Assembly: GCF_031202305.1 (NCBI RefSeq)
Contig: NZ_CP101731.1
Coordinates: forward strand, 3,224,001 to 3,288,000
Reading direction: 5' to 3'
DNA: 64,000 nucleotides
Source: Pelagibacterium sp. 26DY04
GTDB taxonomy: Bacteria > Pseudomonadota > Alphaproteobacteria > Rhizobiales > Devosiaceae
Under the pieces are notes generated by a model. The model had not been told where the DNA came from and ran no database searches. It worked only from the letters and a program-made list of their open reading frames with translations. This document shows positions 52,924-61,893 of the stretch, in pieces. The position numbers and the translations under genes are program-made. Within the stretch, counting starts at the first letter, position 1. Each line of letters begins with the position of its first letter.

Positions 52924-53841
52924 TCAGTTTCCGAACATCCGCACGGGCTGGGGCTGATAGGGTGTGCCGGACATGAAGCGCGAGAACTGCTCCTGAGCTT
53001 GCTCGTATTCGGCCGCATGCCGTGCCTGCTCGATGGCGTCCGCCCTTCCCTGCGCGGCGAGGAGTGCCGTCAGATCGGCGAGCTGCGCCGATTGAACCGC
53101 GATGAGCTGGTTGCCGGCCTGGACAGCCTGCAAGGCGCCGACCGCCGACTGGCTGGCATCGACCAATCGCCCGGTTTGGGACTGGCGATCCTCTATATTG
53201 CCGACGGCGCCGGCGCCGACCTGCAAGGCATGCTCGAAGGCTTGGACTGAATCCTGCCAGCGCGAACGGGCGAGATCCACGAGTTGCGCATCGGTCTGAC
53301 CGGCAGCGAAGCCGGAATAGGATTGCTGGAATGCCTGTTCGATGGACTGCACATCATAGGCGAGCCGTTCGGCCTGACGCAGCAACATTTGCATGCGGGT
53401 GTGGTTGGCCTGGATGTCCGAGAGCAGCGAGGTCGGCAATGCGGTCAGGTTCCGCGCCTGGTTGATCAAAATCTGCGCTTCGTTCTGAAGGCTCAGGATC
53501 TGATTGTTGATTTGTTCGAGGGCACGGGCGGCAGACAGGACGTTCTCGCCGTAGTTGGTCGGATCGAAGACGATGCTTGGGCCGAAGATGAAGGCGTGGG
53601 CCGGTGCAGGCGCGAGGATAGCGATGCTCCCGGCGGTCGCGGCAACAAGGGCGGCGATCGCCCCGGCACGAAGCAGGACTGACCGGATGCCGTCGATACG
53701 GCGGCGGCGCTTATGAGCGGCGATGTCGAGCGTCAGGGCCGCGTCGAGCGCGGGAATGTCGAGTGTGTCGTGCCCTTCCGTCTCGGGCAGCAGCGCGCGC
53801 GTCCCGCGCGCGGTCGTGACGATGCGGGGGTCATCGGTCAT
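52924..53841 (-). CDS. trbJ: Conjugal transfer protein TrbJ (VirB5-like), with long N-terminal extension
   Basis: The 305-residue protein has the TrbJ core: FDPTNYGENVLSAARALEQINNQILSLQNEAQILINQARNLTALPTSLLSDIQANHTRMQMLLRQAERLAYDVQSIEQAF, a coiled-coil helical protein thought to be a minor pilus component. A hydrophobic signal-like segment (VLLRAGAIAALVAATAGSIAILAPAPAHA) occurs only after about 60 residues of charged cytoplasmic-type sequence; no alternative start just before it was found, so the extension may be real. Its start overlaps the trbE end by 11 bases. Confidence 0.93.
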   Translation of the reverse strand: MTDDPRIVTTARGTRALLPETEGHDTLDIPALDAALTLDIAAHKRRRRIDGIRSVLLRAGAIAALVAATAGSIAILAPAPAHAFIFGPSIVFDPTNYGENVLSAARALEQINNQILSLQNEAQILINQARNLTALPTSLLSDIQANHTRMQMLLRQAERLAYDVQSIEQAFQQSYSGFAAGQTDAQLVDLARSRWQDSVQAFEHALQVGAGAVGNIEDRQSQTGRLVDASQSAVGALQAVQAGNQLIAVQSAQLADLTALLAAQGRADAIEQARHAAEYEQAQEQFSRFMSGTPYQPQPVRMFGN

Positions 53842-56290
53842 GTTTGTCCTCCTTCGGATCTGGGACACGGTTGGTGAGATCGGGGATCAGCTCGGCAGCC
53901 CAGGTGAGCCCGCGCGCTTCGAGCCAGGCGGCAAGGAAGCCGTCGCGACCGTGCTTGGCATAGATGCTGGCGATCAGCGGTTGATCGCTGCGGTCGGAGG
54001 CTGCGCAAAGCGCAAGACCGATCGGGCCAAGACCCAGCTCGAACAGCCGGTTTCCGTGCCTCGTTTGCATGTAATAGTCGCGCTTCGGCGCAGATCGGGA
54101 CACGATTTCGATCTGACGATCATTGAGCCCAAAGCTGCGATAGATGCCTGCGATCTTGGGCTCCAGCGCGCGATCGTTGGGCAGTAGGATGCGCGTGGGA
54201 CAGCTCTCGACGATCTTAATGGCGTGGGCGCTGCCCTCAATCTGGCTGAGCGACTGGGTGGAGAAGACGACGCTCGCGTTGAGCTTGCGCATGGTGATCA
54301 GCCACTGGATGAGCTGGGCGGAAAAGCCCTCGTCATCCAGCGCCAACCAGCCTTCGTCGATGATGATGAGGGTCGGCCGGCCGTCGAGGCGACGGGTGAT
54401 GCGGTGGAACAGGTAAGCCAGCGCGGCGGGCGCGGCTCCTGTCTCGAGCAGCCCTTCCGTCTCGAATGCCACAACAGAGGTGTCGCCGAAATGTTCGGCC
54501 TCGGCATCGAGCAGCCGCCCCCAGGGTCCACCGACGCAATACGGCTTGAGCGCCAGTTTGAGGTCATTCGATTGGAGTAGGACCGCCAGCCCGGTGATGG
54601 TACGCTCCTCGACCGGCGCGGTCGCCAGTGATCCCAAGGCAGTCCAGACAAGCTCCTTGACTTGGGGGGTGACGCTTACGCCCTCGCGGCGAAAGATGGC
54701 GGCGATCCATTCGGCAGCCCAGGCGCGTTCAGCGTCCTCGTCGATGCAGGCGAGCGGTTGCAGCGCGACCAGATCGTCGAGGTCCTCCGAGAGCGTGCCG
54801 CCAAGGTCAAACCACTCGCCGCCCATCGCGAGACAGGCCGCCCGGATCGAGCCGCCGAAATCGAAACCGAATACCTGGCTGCCTTCGTAGCGGCGGAATT
54901 GCGCGACCACAAGCGCCAGAAGCACGCTCTTGCCCGCCCCGGTAGGGCCGACCACAAGGGTATGTCCGACGTCGCCGACATGGAGCGCGTAGCGGAAGGG
55001 CGTAGCGCCGTCGATCTTGCCGAAGAACAAGGGCGGCGCGTTGAAGTGGCTGTCCGCGTCCGGCCCCGCCCAGACCGCCGAGAAAGGGATCATGTGCGAC
55101 AAATTCAACGTCGAGATCGGTGGCTGGCGCACATTGGCGTAGCATTGACCGGGGATCGAGCCGAGCCAGGCTTCGATGCCGTTGAGGGTTTCAGGGATGG
55201 CGGTGAAGTCGTGGCCCTGCACGAGCTTCTCGACCAGCATCAGCTTTTCAGCGGCGATGGTGGGATCGGCATCCCAGACGGTGATGGTCGCGGTAACCAG
55301 CGCCTCGCCAATGGCGTCCGACCCCAATTCCTGGAGCGCCAAATCGGCATCCATCGCCTTGTTGGCGGCATCGCTGTCGAGCAGCGCGGCGGGCTCGTTG
55401 GTGACGATCTCCTTGATGATCGCGCCGATTGACTTGCGCTTGGCGAACCAGTGGCGGCGGATCTTAGTCAGCAGCCGTGTGGCGTCGGTCTTGTCCAGGA
55501 TAATGGCACGGGTCGACCAGCGATAGAGGAAGGCTAGGCGATTGAGGTCGTCCAATATTCCGGGAAAGGTCGCGGCGGGAAATCCCATGATGGTGAGAGT
55601 GCGAATGAAATGATCGCCCAGGCGCGGCTCGAGGCCGCCCACAAGCGGCTGATCGGCCAGAAGCGCGTCGAGATGCATAGGGACATCCGGCACCCGCACC
55701 TTCTGGCGATTGGTCGATATCGTCGAGTGCAGATAGGTCAGCGTCTCGCCGTCATCGAGCCAGGCCAACTCGCGCATGAAAGTGTCGAGCAGGCCGATCA
55801 CGCGGTCGGTTCGGTCGATGAAGCCGTGCAGGAGGTCGTGAGCATCAATGCCGGACTTGGACTTGCCCTCATAGAGCCAGCTTTCGGCTCGGGAGGCTTC
55901 CTCGGCGGGTGGCAGCCAGACGAAGGTGAGGAAATAGCTGCTCTCGAACAGCACGCCCGCTTCCTCGAATTGGGCCTTGCGCTCGGCGTCGAGCAGCGCC
56001 GAGGCCGGATCGGGGAACAGGCTCTCGGGATAGTCGCCGGCGGGATGGCGTTGCGCCTCGAAGAACAGCGCCCAGCCCGAGCCGAGGCGCCTCAGCGCAT
56101 TGTTGAGCCGCCCGGTCGTACCGACCAGCTCGGCGGGGGTGGCGCTGTCAAGATCGGGACCCCGGAAACGGGCGGTGCGCTGGAGCGACCCGTCCTTGTT
56201 CAAGACCACGCCCGGGGCGATCAAGGCAGCCCAAGGCAGATAGTCCGAAAGCAGGCGCCCCTTGCGGCGGTATTCGGCGAGATTGAGCAT
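53831..56290 (-). CDS. trbE: Conjugal transfer ATPase TrbE (VirB4-like)
   Basis: The 819-residue cytoplasmic ATPase powers assembly of the mating apparatus. The N-terminal CagE/VirB4 domain starts MLNLAEYRRKGRLLSDYLPWAALIAPGVVLNKDGSLQRTARFRG; Walker A is VVGPTGAGKSVLL near 447-455, Walker B LIIIDEGWLAL near 640, with the VFSTQSLSQIEGS sensor region after it. Length and order fit the family. It starts 12 bases after trbD. Confidence 0.96.
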   Translation of the reverse strand: MLNLAEYRRKGRLLSDYLPWAALIAPGVVLNKDGSLQRTARFRGPDLDSATPAELVGTTGRLNNALRRLGSGWALFFEAQRHPAGDYPESLFPDPASALLDAERKAQFEEAGVLFESSYFLTFVWLPPAEEASRAESWLYEGKSKSGIDAHDLLHGFIDRTDRVIGLLDTFMRELAWLDDGETLTYLHSTISTNRQKVRVPDVPMHLDALLADQPLVGGLEPRLGDHFIRTLTIMGFPAATFPGILDDLNRLAFLYRWSTRAIILDKTDATRLLTKIRRHWFAKRKSIGAIIKEIVTNEPAALLDSDAANKAMDADLALQELGSDAIGEALVTATITVWDADPTIAAEKLMLVEKLVQGHDFTAIPETLNGIEAWLGSIPGQCYANVRQPPISTLNLSHMIPFSAVWAGPDADSHFNAPPLFFGKIDGATPFRYALHVGDVGHTLVVGPTGAGKSVLLALVVAQFRRYEGSQVFGFDFGGSIRAACLAMGGEWFDLGGTLSEDLDDLVALQPLACIDEDAERAWAAEWIAAIFRREGVSVTPQVKELVWTALGSLATAPVEERTITGLAVLLQSNDLKLALKPYCVGGPWGRLLDAEAEHFGDTSVVAFETEGLLETGAAPAALAYLFHRITRRLDGRPTLIIIDEGWLALDDEGFSAQLIQWLITMRKLNASVVFSTQSLSQIEGSAHAIKIVESCPTRILLPNDRALEPKIAGIYRSFGLNDRQIEIVSRSAPKRDYYMQTRHGNRLFELGLGPIGLALCAASDRSDQPLIASIYAKHGRDGFLAAWLEARGLTWAAELIPDLTNRVPDPKEDKHDR

Positions 56291-56302
56291 CGCGATCTCT
56301 CC

Positions 56303-56572
56303 TCACACACGAAGATAGCCGGGGTAGCGCAGGTGCCTGCGCGCGACGTCGACGAATTGCGCGTCGCGGCGCGTCGCCCAGAGCGCCACCGAATGACCGA
56401 GGACGAAGATCACCAGACCAGCGACCCAGAGCTGAAGTCCCAGCCCGATCGCTGCGGCCAACGTCCCGTTGGTGATCGCAATCGCACGCGGCACGCCGCC
56501 CATGAGGATCTGTTCAGTGACGGCGCGATGCACGGGCACGAAATAGCCGGCGATGGGCACGGTGGATTCCAT
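56303..56572 (-). CDS. trbD: Conjugal transfer protein TrbD (VirB3-like)
   Basis: The 89-residue inner-membrane protein starts MESTVPIAGYFVPVHRAVTEQILMGGVPRAIAITNGTLAAAIGLGLQLWVAGLVIFVLGHSVALWATRRD, the typical TrbD pattern with one long hydrophobic hairpin. It works with TrbE in the T4SS. Its start codon shares one base with the trbC stop. Confidence 0.93.
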   Translation of the reverse strand: MESTVPIAGYFVPVHRAVTEQILMGGVPRAIAITNGTLAAAIGLGLQLWVAGLVIFVLGHSVALWATRRDAQFVDVARRHLRYPGYLRV

Positions 56573-56931
56573 CAGATCACCGTCACGCCACCGGACACCA
56601 CCACACCGCCGCCGAAGGAGAAGAACGACAGAAAGAAAGAGCTGGCCGCGAAGGCGATGCTCAGGCCGAACACGATCTGAATGAACCGGCGGATGCCGCC
56701 CGAAGTGTCGCCGAAAGCAAGGCCGATGCCGGTGAGGATGATGATGACCACGGCAAATATTTTGGCCACGGGACCCTCTATGCTCTCCAAAATGGTTTGA
56801 AGTGGACCCTCCCAGGGCATTGAGGAACCAGCGGCATAGGACGGAGCCAGCATCAACGCCGTGAAGGCGATGGCAAGCGAGGAGCGGGAGAGGAGCGCGC
56901 ACAAAGGACGCGCTGGACGGCCGTGGTTCAT
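56572..56931 (-). CDS. trbC: Conjugative pilin TrbC (VirB2-like)
   Basis: The 119-residue prepilin has a long signal segment (LAIAFTALMLAPSYAAG) followed by two hydrophobic helices (GPVAKIFAVVIIILTGIGLAFG; FIQIVFGLSIAFAASSFFLSFFSFGGG), the standard layout of TrbC/VirB2 pilins. It overlaps trbB by four bases. Cyclisation of the pilin, as in RP4, cannot be judged from sequence. Confidence 0.94.
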   Translation of the reverse strand: MNHGRPARPLCALLSRSSLAIAFTALMLAPSYAAGSSMPWEGPLQTILESIEGPVAKIFAVVIIILTGIGLAFGDTSGGIRRFIQIVFGLSIAFAASSFFLSFFSFGGGVVVSGGVTVI

Positions 56932-57932
56932 GGCAGAAGTCCTTTCTTGGGGGAGCGGGAGGATTTGCAGTCAACGGCCGGCACGATCAGGTAGTCGCTG
57001 GTCGCCGCGTCGAGCCCCGCGACGAAGCCGAGTTCGACCAACTTTCGTGAGGGGCCATGCCCGGCGAGGACGGCAACGACGTCCACGGTTTCGGCGATCA
57101 GCGCGCGCGGGACCGTGACCACGGCCTCGGCGATCAATTGCTCGAGCCGGCGAAGCGCGCCCTGCACCGATCCCGCATGGAGCGTGCCGATGCCGCCGGG
57201 GTGGCCGGTCGACCATGCCTTGAGCAGATCCAGGGCCTCGGGCCCGCGGACTTCTCCGATTGGGATACGGTCGGGCCGCAGGCGTAGTGCCGAGCGCACC
57301 AGGTCAGTCAAAGACGCCACGCCATCCTTAGTGCGCAGCGCGATCAGATTGGGGGCAGGACATTGCAGTTCCCGCGTGTCTTCGATCAGAACCACGCGGT
57401 CAGCGGTTTTGGCGACTTCCGCGAGCAGCGCGTTGACCAAAGTGGTCTTGCCAGTCGATGTGCCACCGGCCACGATAAGGTTGCGGCGCTCGGAAACGGC
57501 ACGGCTGAGAAACGCGGCCTGGGACGCAGACATGATGTCTGTGCGGACATAATCCTCCAGGGTGAAAACCGACACCGCAGGCTTGCGAATGGCAAAGCTT
57601 GGCGCGATGACGACGGGTGGCAATAAGCCTTCGAAGCGCTCGCCGCTTTCGGGCAACTCGGCCGAGACTCGCGGCGCTCCGGGATGAACTTCCGCGCCAA
57701 CATGGTGCGCGACCAAGCGAACGATGCGTTCGCCATCCTCTGCGCTCATCGTCGCGCCGCTATCGGCCAGCCCGTCGCGCAGCCGATCGACCCAGATGCG
57801 GCCGTCAGGATTGAGCAGGACTTCGATGACAGCCGGATCGGAAAGCAGCGCGCCGATGACTGGTCCGAGGGCGGTGCGCAGCATGCGTGCGCCGCGCGAA
57901 GAAGCGGAGATGGCGGAAACTGGATTGCCCAT
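56928..57932 (-). CDS. trbB: Conjugal transfer ATPase TrbB (VirB11-like)
   Basis: The 334-residue hexameric secretion ATPase has Walker A in [18 protein letters not shown] (about 150-166), the Asp box [16 protein letters not shown], Walker B-like [35 protein letters not shown] and the His box. It is the first gene of the trb operon and is preceded by a palindrome at 57941-57978. It is separated from the LysR gene upstream by 228 bases. Confidence 0.96.
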   Translation of the reverse strand: MGNPVSAISASSRGARMLRTALGPVIGALLSDPAVIEVLLNPDGRIWVDRLRDGLADSGATMSAEDGERIVRLVAHHVGAEVHPGAPRVSAELPESGERFEGLLPPVVIAPSFAIRKPAVSVFTLEDYVRTDIMSASQAAFLSRAVSERRNLIVAGGTSTGKTTLVNALLAEVAKTADRVVLIEDTRELQCPAPNLIALRTKDGVASLTDLVRSALRLRPDRIPIGEVRGPEALDLLKAWSTGHPGGIGTLHAGSVQGALRRLEQLIAEAVVTVPRALIAETVDVVAVLAGHGPSRKLVELGFVAGLDAATSDYLIVPAVDCKSSRSPKKGLLP

Positions 57933-57940
57933 GATCGGCC

Positions 57941-57978
57941 CCGTTCAGTCCGTCCGCGACCCATGCGGACGGCAACGG
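57941..57978 (-). promoter_or_regulatory. Extended palindrome upstream of the trb operon
   Basis: CCGTCCGC (57950-57957) and GCGGACGG (57965-57972) are perfect arms, flanked by outer arms CCGTT (57941-57945) and AACGG (57974-57978). It ends eight bases before the trbB start codon. It could be an operator for an element-borne regulator or an RNA hairpin. Confidence 0.5.
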
Positions 57979-58160
57979 GTCAATCAAGAAAACCGGAAAA
58001 TGGGGGCGTGCAATAGCGGACTATGGGCGGTCATAGGGGAGCGAAAAAATACTTGCGTGGGCGTAGATCGATACCTGCGGCCACCCTCGCGATAGACAGT
58101 TTGACGTCGCCTTTTCGCAATGTTCGACAGGTGGCGATTCGGCGCTGGGGGGATAGGCCC

Positions 58161-59069
58161 CTATCCGTCCAACTCGTGCCGGCTGCCATTGCGCAGGATT
58201 TCGAGAAAGACATTGAGAGCCGGATTGTCGTTGTCCTCGCGCCAGCAGGCGGAATAGCCGACGCGCGAGACCATTGTTCCCTCCCGTACCTCGCGGAACG
58301 CAACGCCGATTCCGGGAGTAATCGCGGACTCGCATTGCAGGCTGACCCCGGCGCCTATGCCGACGAAGTTCAACACATCCTCGCGATTGACCTCCATGAT
58401 GTCGATTTCGGGACGCCTGCCAGGCGACGCCAACTTGGCGGTCAGCATGTCGGCGAGATCGGGACCTGGATTGTGGCGGCTGAACAGGAACTTCTCACCG
58501 AGGAGATCGGTCCAGTAGAGGTGGTCTCTCTCGGTGAGCGGATGGTGCTCCGGCAATGCCGCCACTACACGGTCGGACCAGAGCGGCAGGAGCCGAAGAT
58601 CATCATAGCCGCCCGCTTCGGTCGCCAAAACCGCGAGATCGAGGGCGCCATTGCGCACCACGCGCTCCAGATCGTCGAGACCTGCGACGACCGGAACGAG
58701 GCGGACGTCTGGGTAGCACCGGATCATGGACCTGAACGCGGCACGCAGGGCGCCGTTCGCCAGGGATTTGTAGTACCCGACCGATAGGGTACCGTAGTGT
58801 CCCTCAGCGCCCGACTTCACACGTTCCTCCATCCTTTCGAACTCGCATAGGATGCGGTCGGCCGATTGTATGTAGTCCCAGCCGAGCGTGGAGGGGCGGG
58901 CGCCGGCCTGACGGCGCTCGAACAGCTTGACGCCATAGTGACTCTCGATGGCGGCTATTTGGTCGGAGATAACGGGCTGGCTCACCCCCGCGGCTTCGGC
59001 TGCGCTGCGAAAACTCCCGGTCCGGGCAACGAGGCTCATATAGTAAAGATGGCGGAGAGTTATGATCAT
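58161..59069 (-). CDS. LysR-family regulator inside the conjugation region
   Basis: The 302-residue protein has the LysR winged helix (RHLYYMSLVARTGSFRSAAEAAGVSQPVISDQIAAIESHYGVKLFERRQAGARPSTLGWDYI) and a CbbR/CysB-type effector domain (GTLSVGYYKSLANGALRAAFRSMIRCYPDVRLVPVV). It lies between the CopG-like gene and trbB on the same strand. Whether it controls transfer or is cargo is open; the 228-base gap to trbB would give room for a regulated promoter. Confidence 0.92.
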   Translation of the reverse strand: MIITLRHLYYMSLVARTGSFRSAAEAAGVSQPVISDQIAAIESHYGVKLFERRQAGARPSTLGWDYIQSADRILCEFERMEERVKSGAEGHYGTLSVGYYKSLANGALRAAFRSMIRCYPDVRLVPVVAGLDDLERVVRNGALDLAVLATEAGGYDDLRLLPLWSDRVVAALPEHHPLTERDHLYWTDLLGEKFLFSRHNPGPDLADMLTAKLASPGRRPEIDIMEVNREDVLNFVGIGAGVSLQCESAITPGIGVAFREVREGTMVSRVGYSACWREDNDNPALNVFLEILRNGSRHELDG

Positions 59070-59105
59070 AGGCAGAGCCGTCGACCAAGGGGGGAATAGA
59101 TCTCG

Positions 59106-59555
59106 CTACGACCGCTCATGGTGTTCGCCTCCTGAAGGTGTACGTATGTCATCGGCGATTTCTTGCTGGACCGTTTGCCCGCTCGCGAGCCTCCGACCGA
59201 GTGCTTCCAGGAACTGATCGTAGCGGCTGGCAGCCTGAGCGCGGGCGGCCGGCTGAGCAGCATCGGGCGACGGCGGGGTAGCTGCGAGCCAAGAGCGCAT
59301 GAACAGAGCGAAGGCTTCATTCGAGATGGAAACGTCACGCTCCAGGCGACCGATGCGGCGGTCGAGACGATCGAGCCGCTTTGCAAAAGCCGCTTCGCGC
59401 CGCTGCTCGGCGTCCGGAGAAAGGAAAGAGGCGACGGCTGCCTCGGCAACTAGAGAGAGGGAGTGCTTGCGGCGCGATGATAGGTCAGCGAGCGCGGCCA
59501 TCAGATCGGGATCGAGATAGACGGTGAGCTTCTGCTTTTTCTCCGGACGTGACAT
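59106..59555 (-). CDS. CopG-like ribbon-helix-helix protein next to traG
   Basis: The 149-residue protein starts with a ribbon-helix-helix (KQKLTVYLDPDLMAALADLSSRRKHSLSLVAEAAVASFLSPD), then a coiled-coil segment (AAFAKRLDRLDRRIGRLERDVSISNEAFALFMRSWLA) and an Ala/Pro-rich tail. Proteins of this kind regularly follow traG in such elements and may bind at the transfer origin or control the operon. It starts two bases after the traG stop. Confidence 0.88.
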   Translation of the reverse strand: MSRPEKKQKLTVYLDPDLMAALADLSSRRKHSLSLVAEAAVASFLSPDAEQRREAAFAKRLDRLDRRIGRLERDVSISNEAFALFMRSWLAATPPSPDAAQPAARAQAASRYDQFLEALGRRLASGQTVQQEIADDIRTPSGGEHHERS

Positions 59556-59557
59556 GC

Positions 59558-61555
59558 TCAGAATCCCATTCCGTCATCGGGGTTCATATCGACTTGGCGC
59601 GCGGCCTGCCGCATGGTCTGGGTTAGGGCTCGGTTGCGGGCAGCGGTAGCATCTCGCTCTACCGTGGCTGCGTCCGGTTCGAACTCGTTGTGCGGGCGCT
59701 GTGGTACCGGAACGACCTCCTCGGGCGAGCGCGGCCCCGGGTCTTGACGGATGGTGGCTGCTGGATCGATTTCCTCTGTTGCGGCCTGCGTCTGGTCGAC
59801 GATGCTCATACCGTCCGTCGCAGGAGCCAGGGATTGAGCCAACCAATCATGCGGTTTCTCTGCTCCGGTATCGGGCACCGAATTGGGCGCCGGCAGCACG
59901 CGGGCCATCAAACGCTCGTCGGCGTAGTACTTCGCCTTGCGCGCGCGTATCGGCGGTGTGCCGGCCAACATGACGATTTCTTCGTCGGGAGGGAGTTGCA
60001 TGATCTCCCCCGGCGTAAGCAGAGGCCGCGCGGTTTCCGAGCGGGATACCATCAGATGGCCCAACCAGGGTGCCAGGCGATGTCCGGCATAGTTCTTCAT
60101 CGCCCGCATCTCTGTGGCCGTGCCTAGCGCGTCGGAAACCCTCTTGGCAGTGCGCTCATCGTTGGTCGCAAAGCTAACCCTAACGTGGCAATTGTCGAGA
60201 ATGGCGTTGTTTGCACCATAGGCCTTTTCTATTTGATTGAGGCTCTGAGCGATCAGGAATGCCTTGATCGAATACCCCGCCATAAAGGCGAGCGCGCTTT
60301 CAAAAAAATCGAGCCGCCCCAGCGCCGAAAATTCATCCAACAGCAAGAGCAGCCGTTGACGTTCCGCTACCCCAGACAGGTCCTCGGTCAATCGCCGACC
60401 AATCTGGTTGAGAATGAGTCGGATTAGAGGCTTGGTGCGAGCGATATCCGAGGGAGGCACAACCAGATAGAGCGTGGCTGGCTGTTCGCCAGAAACCAGA
60501 TCGGCTATGCGCCAGTCGCAGGTCGAAGTGACTTTTGCGACAATAGGATCGCGATAGAGCCCGAGAAAGCTCATGGCCGTGCTCAAGACCCCTGAGCGCT
60601 CGTTGTCGGATTTGTTGAGCAACTCTCGCGCAGCACTGGCGACGACCGGGTGCACTTTGCCCTTGCTAAGATGGGGTGTCGTCATCATGGCGGCTAAAGT
60701 GGATTCGATGGGCCGCCGTGGATCGGACAGAAAGGACGCCACCCCCGCCAATGTCTTGTCACGTTCCGCGTAGAGCACATGCAGGATGGCACCAACCAGC
60801 AACGAATGGCTTGTCTTTTCCCAGTGGTTTCTTTTCTCCATGCTGCCTTCGGGATCGACCAGAATATCCGCTATGTTTTGGACGTCGCGGACTTCCCATT
60901 CCCCGCGCCGCACTTCCAGCAATGGGTTGTATGCGGCCGAGATGGGATTGGTTGGATCGAACATCAGAACACGTCCGAACCCAGCGCGGAAACCCGCGGT
61001 CAGCGTCCAATTTTCCCCTTTGATATCGTGCACGATGGCAGAGCCGGGCCAGGTCAACAGGGTGGGGATCACAAGCCCCACCCCTTTTCCGCTCCGCGTC
61101 GGCGCAAAGCAGAGAATATGCTCCGGCCCGTCGTGCCGGAGGTAGTCGTGTCGGTATTGGCCCAGCACGACCCCATCGGGGTTGAGTAGGCGCGCAGCCC
61201 TCACATCTTCGTGCTTTGCCCAGCGCGCGGAGCCGAAGGTTTCGGCATTCTCGGCTTCTCTGGCGCGCCAGACCGACATTAACACGGCTATACAGATTGC
61301 GACGATGCCGCCTGCTGCCGCGATCAACCCACCCTCGAAGAAGATGCCGGGCGCATAGGCATCAAAGAAATACCACCACCAGAGCAAGGCGGGCGGTGTG
61401 TAGACCGGCAAACCCCAGATATCGAACCACGGCTCACCCAGTTGTGCCTGGAAACCCAGACGGAACGCCACCCATTGGGTACCGGCCCAAAGAAATATGA
61501 GCACAATGCCAAAAACGGTAATGAGCTGCCCCCAAAGGATCTTGGTACCTGACAC
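59558..61555 (-). CDS. traG: Conjugal transfer coupling protein TraG (VirD4-like)
   Basis: The 665-residue protein links the relaxosome to the secretion channel. I chose the GTG at 61555 (VSGTKILWGQLITVFGIVLIFLWAG), with GGAG upstream, because it gives the family's normal start with two N-terminal membrane regions; an open frame continues upstream but is not TraG-like. Walker A is APTRSGKGVGLVIPTLL (about 151-167) and Walker B LLLLDEFSALGRLDFF. It is followed by the CopG-like gene. A relaxase gene is not found nearby in the window. Confidence 0.96.
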   Translation of the reverse strand: MSGTKILWGQLITVFGIVLIFLWAGTQWVAFRLGFQAQLGEPWFDIWGLPVYTPPALLWWWYFFDAYAPGIFFEGGLIAAAGGIVAICIAVLMSVWRAREAENAETFGSARWAKHEDVRAARLLNPDGVVLGQYRHDYLRHDGPEHILCFAPTRSGKGVGLVIPTLLTWPGSAIVHDIKGENWTLTAGFRAGFGRVLMFDPTNPISAAYNPLLEVRRGEWEVRDVQNIADILVDPEGSMEKRNHWEKTSHSLLVGAILHVLYAERDKTLAGVASFLSDPRRPIESTLAAMMTTPHLSKGKVHPVVASAARELLNKSDNERSGVLSTAMSFLGLYRDPIVAKVTSTCDWRIADLVSGEQPATLYLVVPPSDIARTKPLIRLILNQIGRRLTEDLSGVAERQRLLLLLDEFSALGRLDFFESALAFMAGYSIKAFLIAQSLNQIEKAYGANNAILDNCHVRVSFATNDERTAKRVSDALGTATEMRAMKNYAGHRLAPWLGHLMVSRSETARPLLTPGEIMQLPPDEEIVMLAGTPPIRARKAKYYADERLMARVLPAPNSVPDTGAEKPHDWLAQSLAPATDGMSIVDQTQAATEEIDPAATIRQDPGPRSPEEVVPVPQRPHNEFEPDAATVERDATAARNRALTQTMRQAARQVDMNPDDGMGF

Positions 61556-61893
61556 GGCTCGCTCCACATTCGATTGCAAGTCTGAACAGGACAACTGAGC
61601 CAGAGAGTATTTCAAGCCGAACTTGCGAGAGAGCGCAGGAGCAGAAAGCCGATCGCAAAAATACTTGCTGAATAGGGCTAGACCAAAATTGCGGAAGAAC
61701 GCACATTTCTGCCAATCAATCGCCAAATGGCATTTGACGACATGACTGCGCCCACGCTCGACAAACGTGATGCCAAGCTGCAACCCAGGGCAATGCACGT
61801 CTCGCAAATTCATCGAAAGCGCGCTGTCGATATGAAGCTTCTGCGGCATGTGAGGCTCCAACACCCCGGCGATTGCAGGCGCCCAAAGCCTAA
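61556..61893. other. 338-base gap between traG and the muramidase gene, unassigned
   Basis: On the minus strand the traG frame stays open upstream of the TraG start through this stretch (for example PHMPQKLHIDSALSMNLRD) without resembling a known protein, and there is no convincing start or ribosome site. It is relatively AT-rich and might hold regulatory sites, or a decayed gene. I see no clear inverted repeat of transfer-origin type. Confidence 0.4.

Noticed and set aside
58151..58166. GGATAGG/CCTATCC hairpin at the LysR stop as a terminator
   Set aside because: The stem is short with a two-base centre and no T-run follows; it overlaps the stop codon and is too weak to call.
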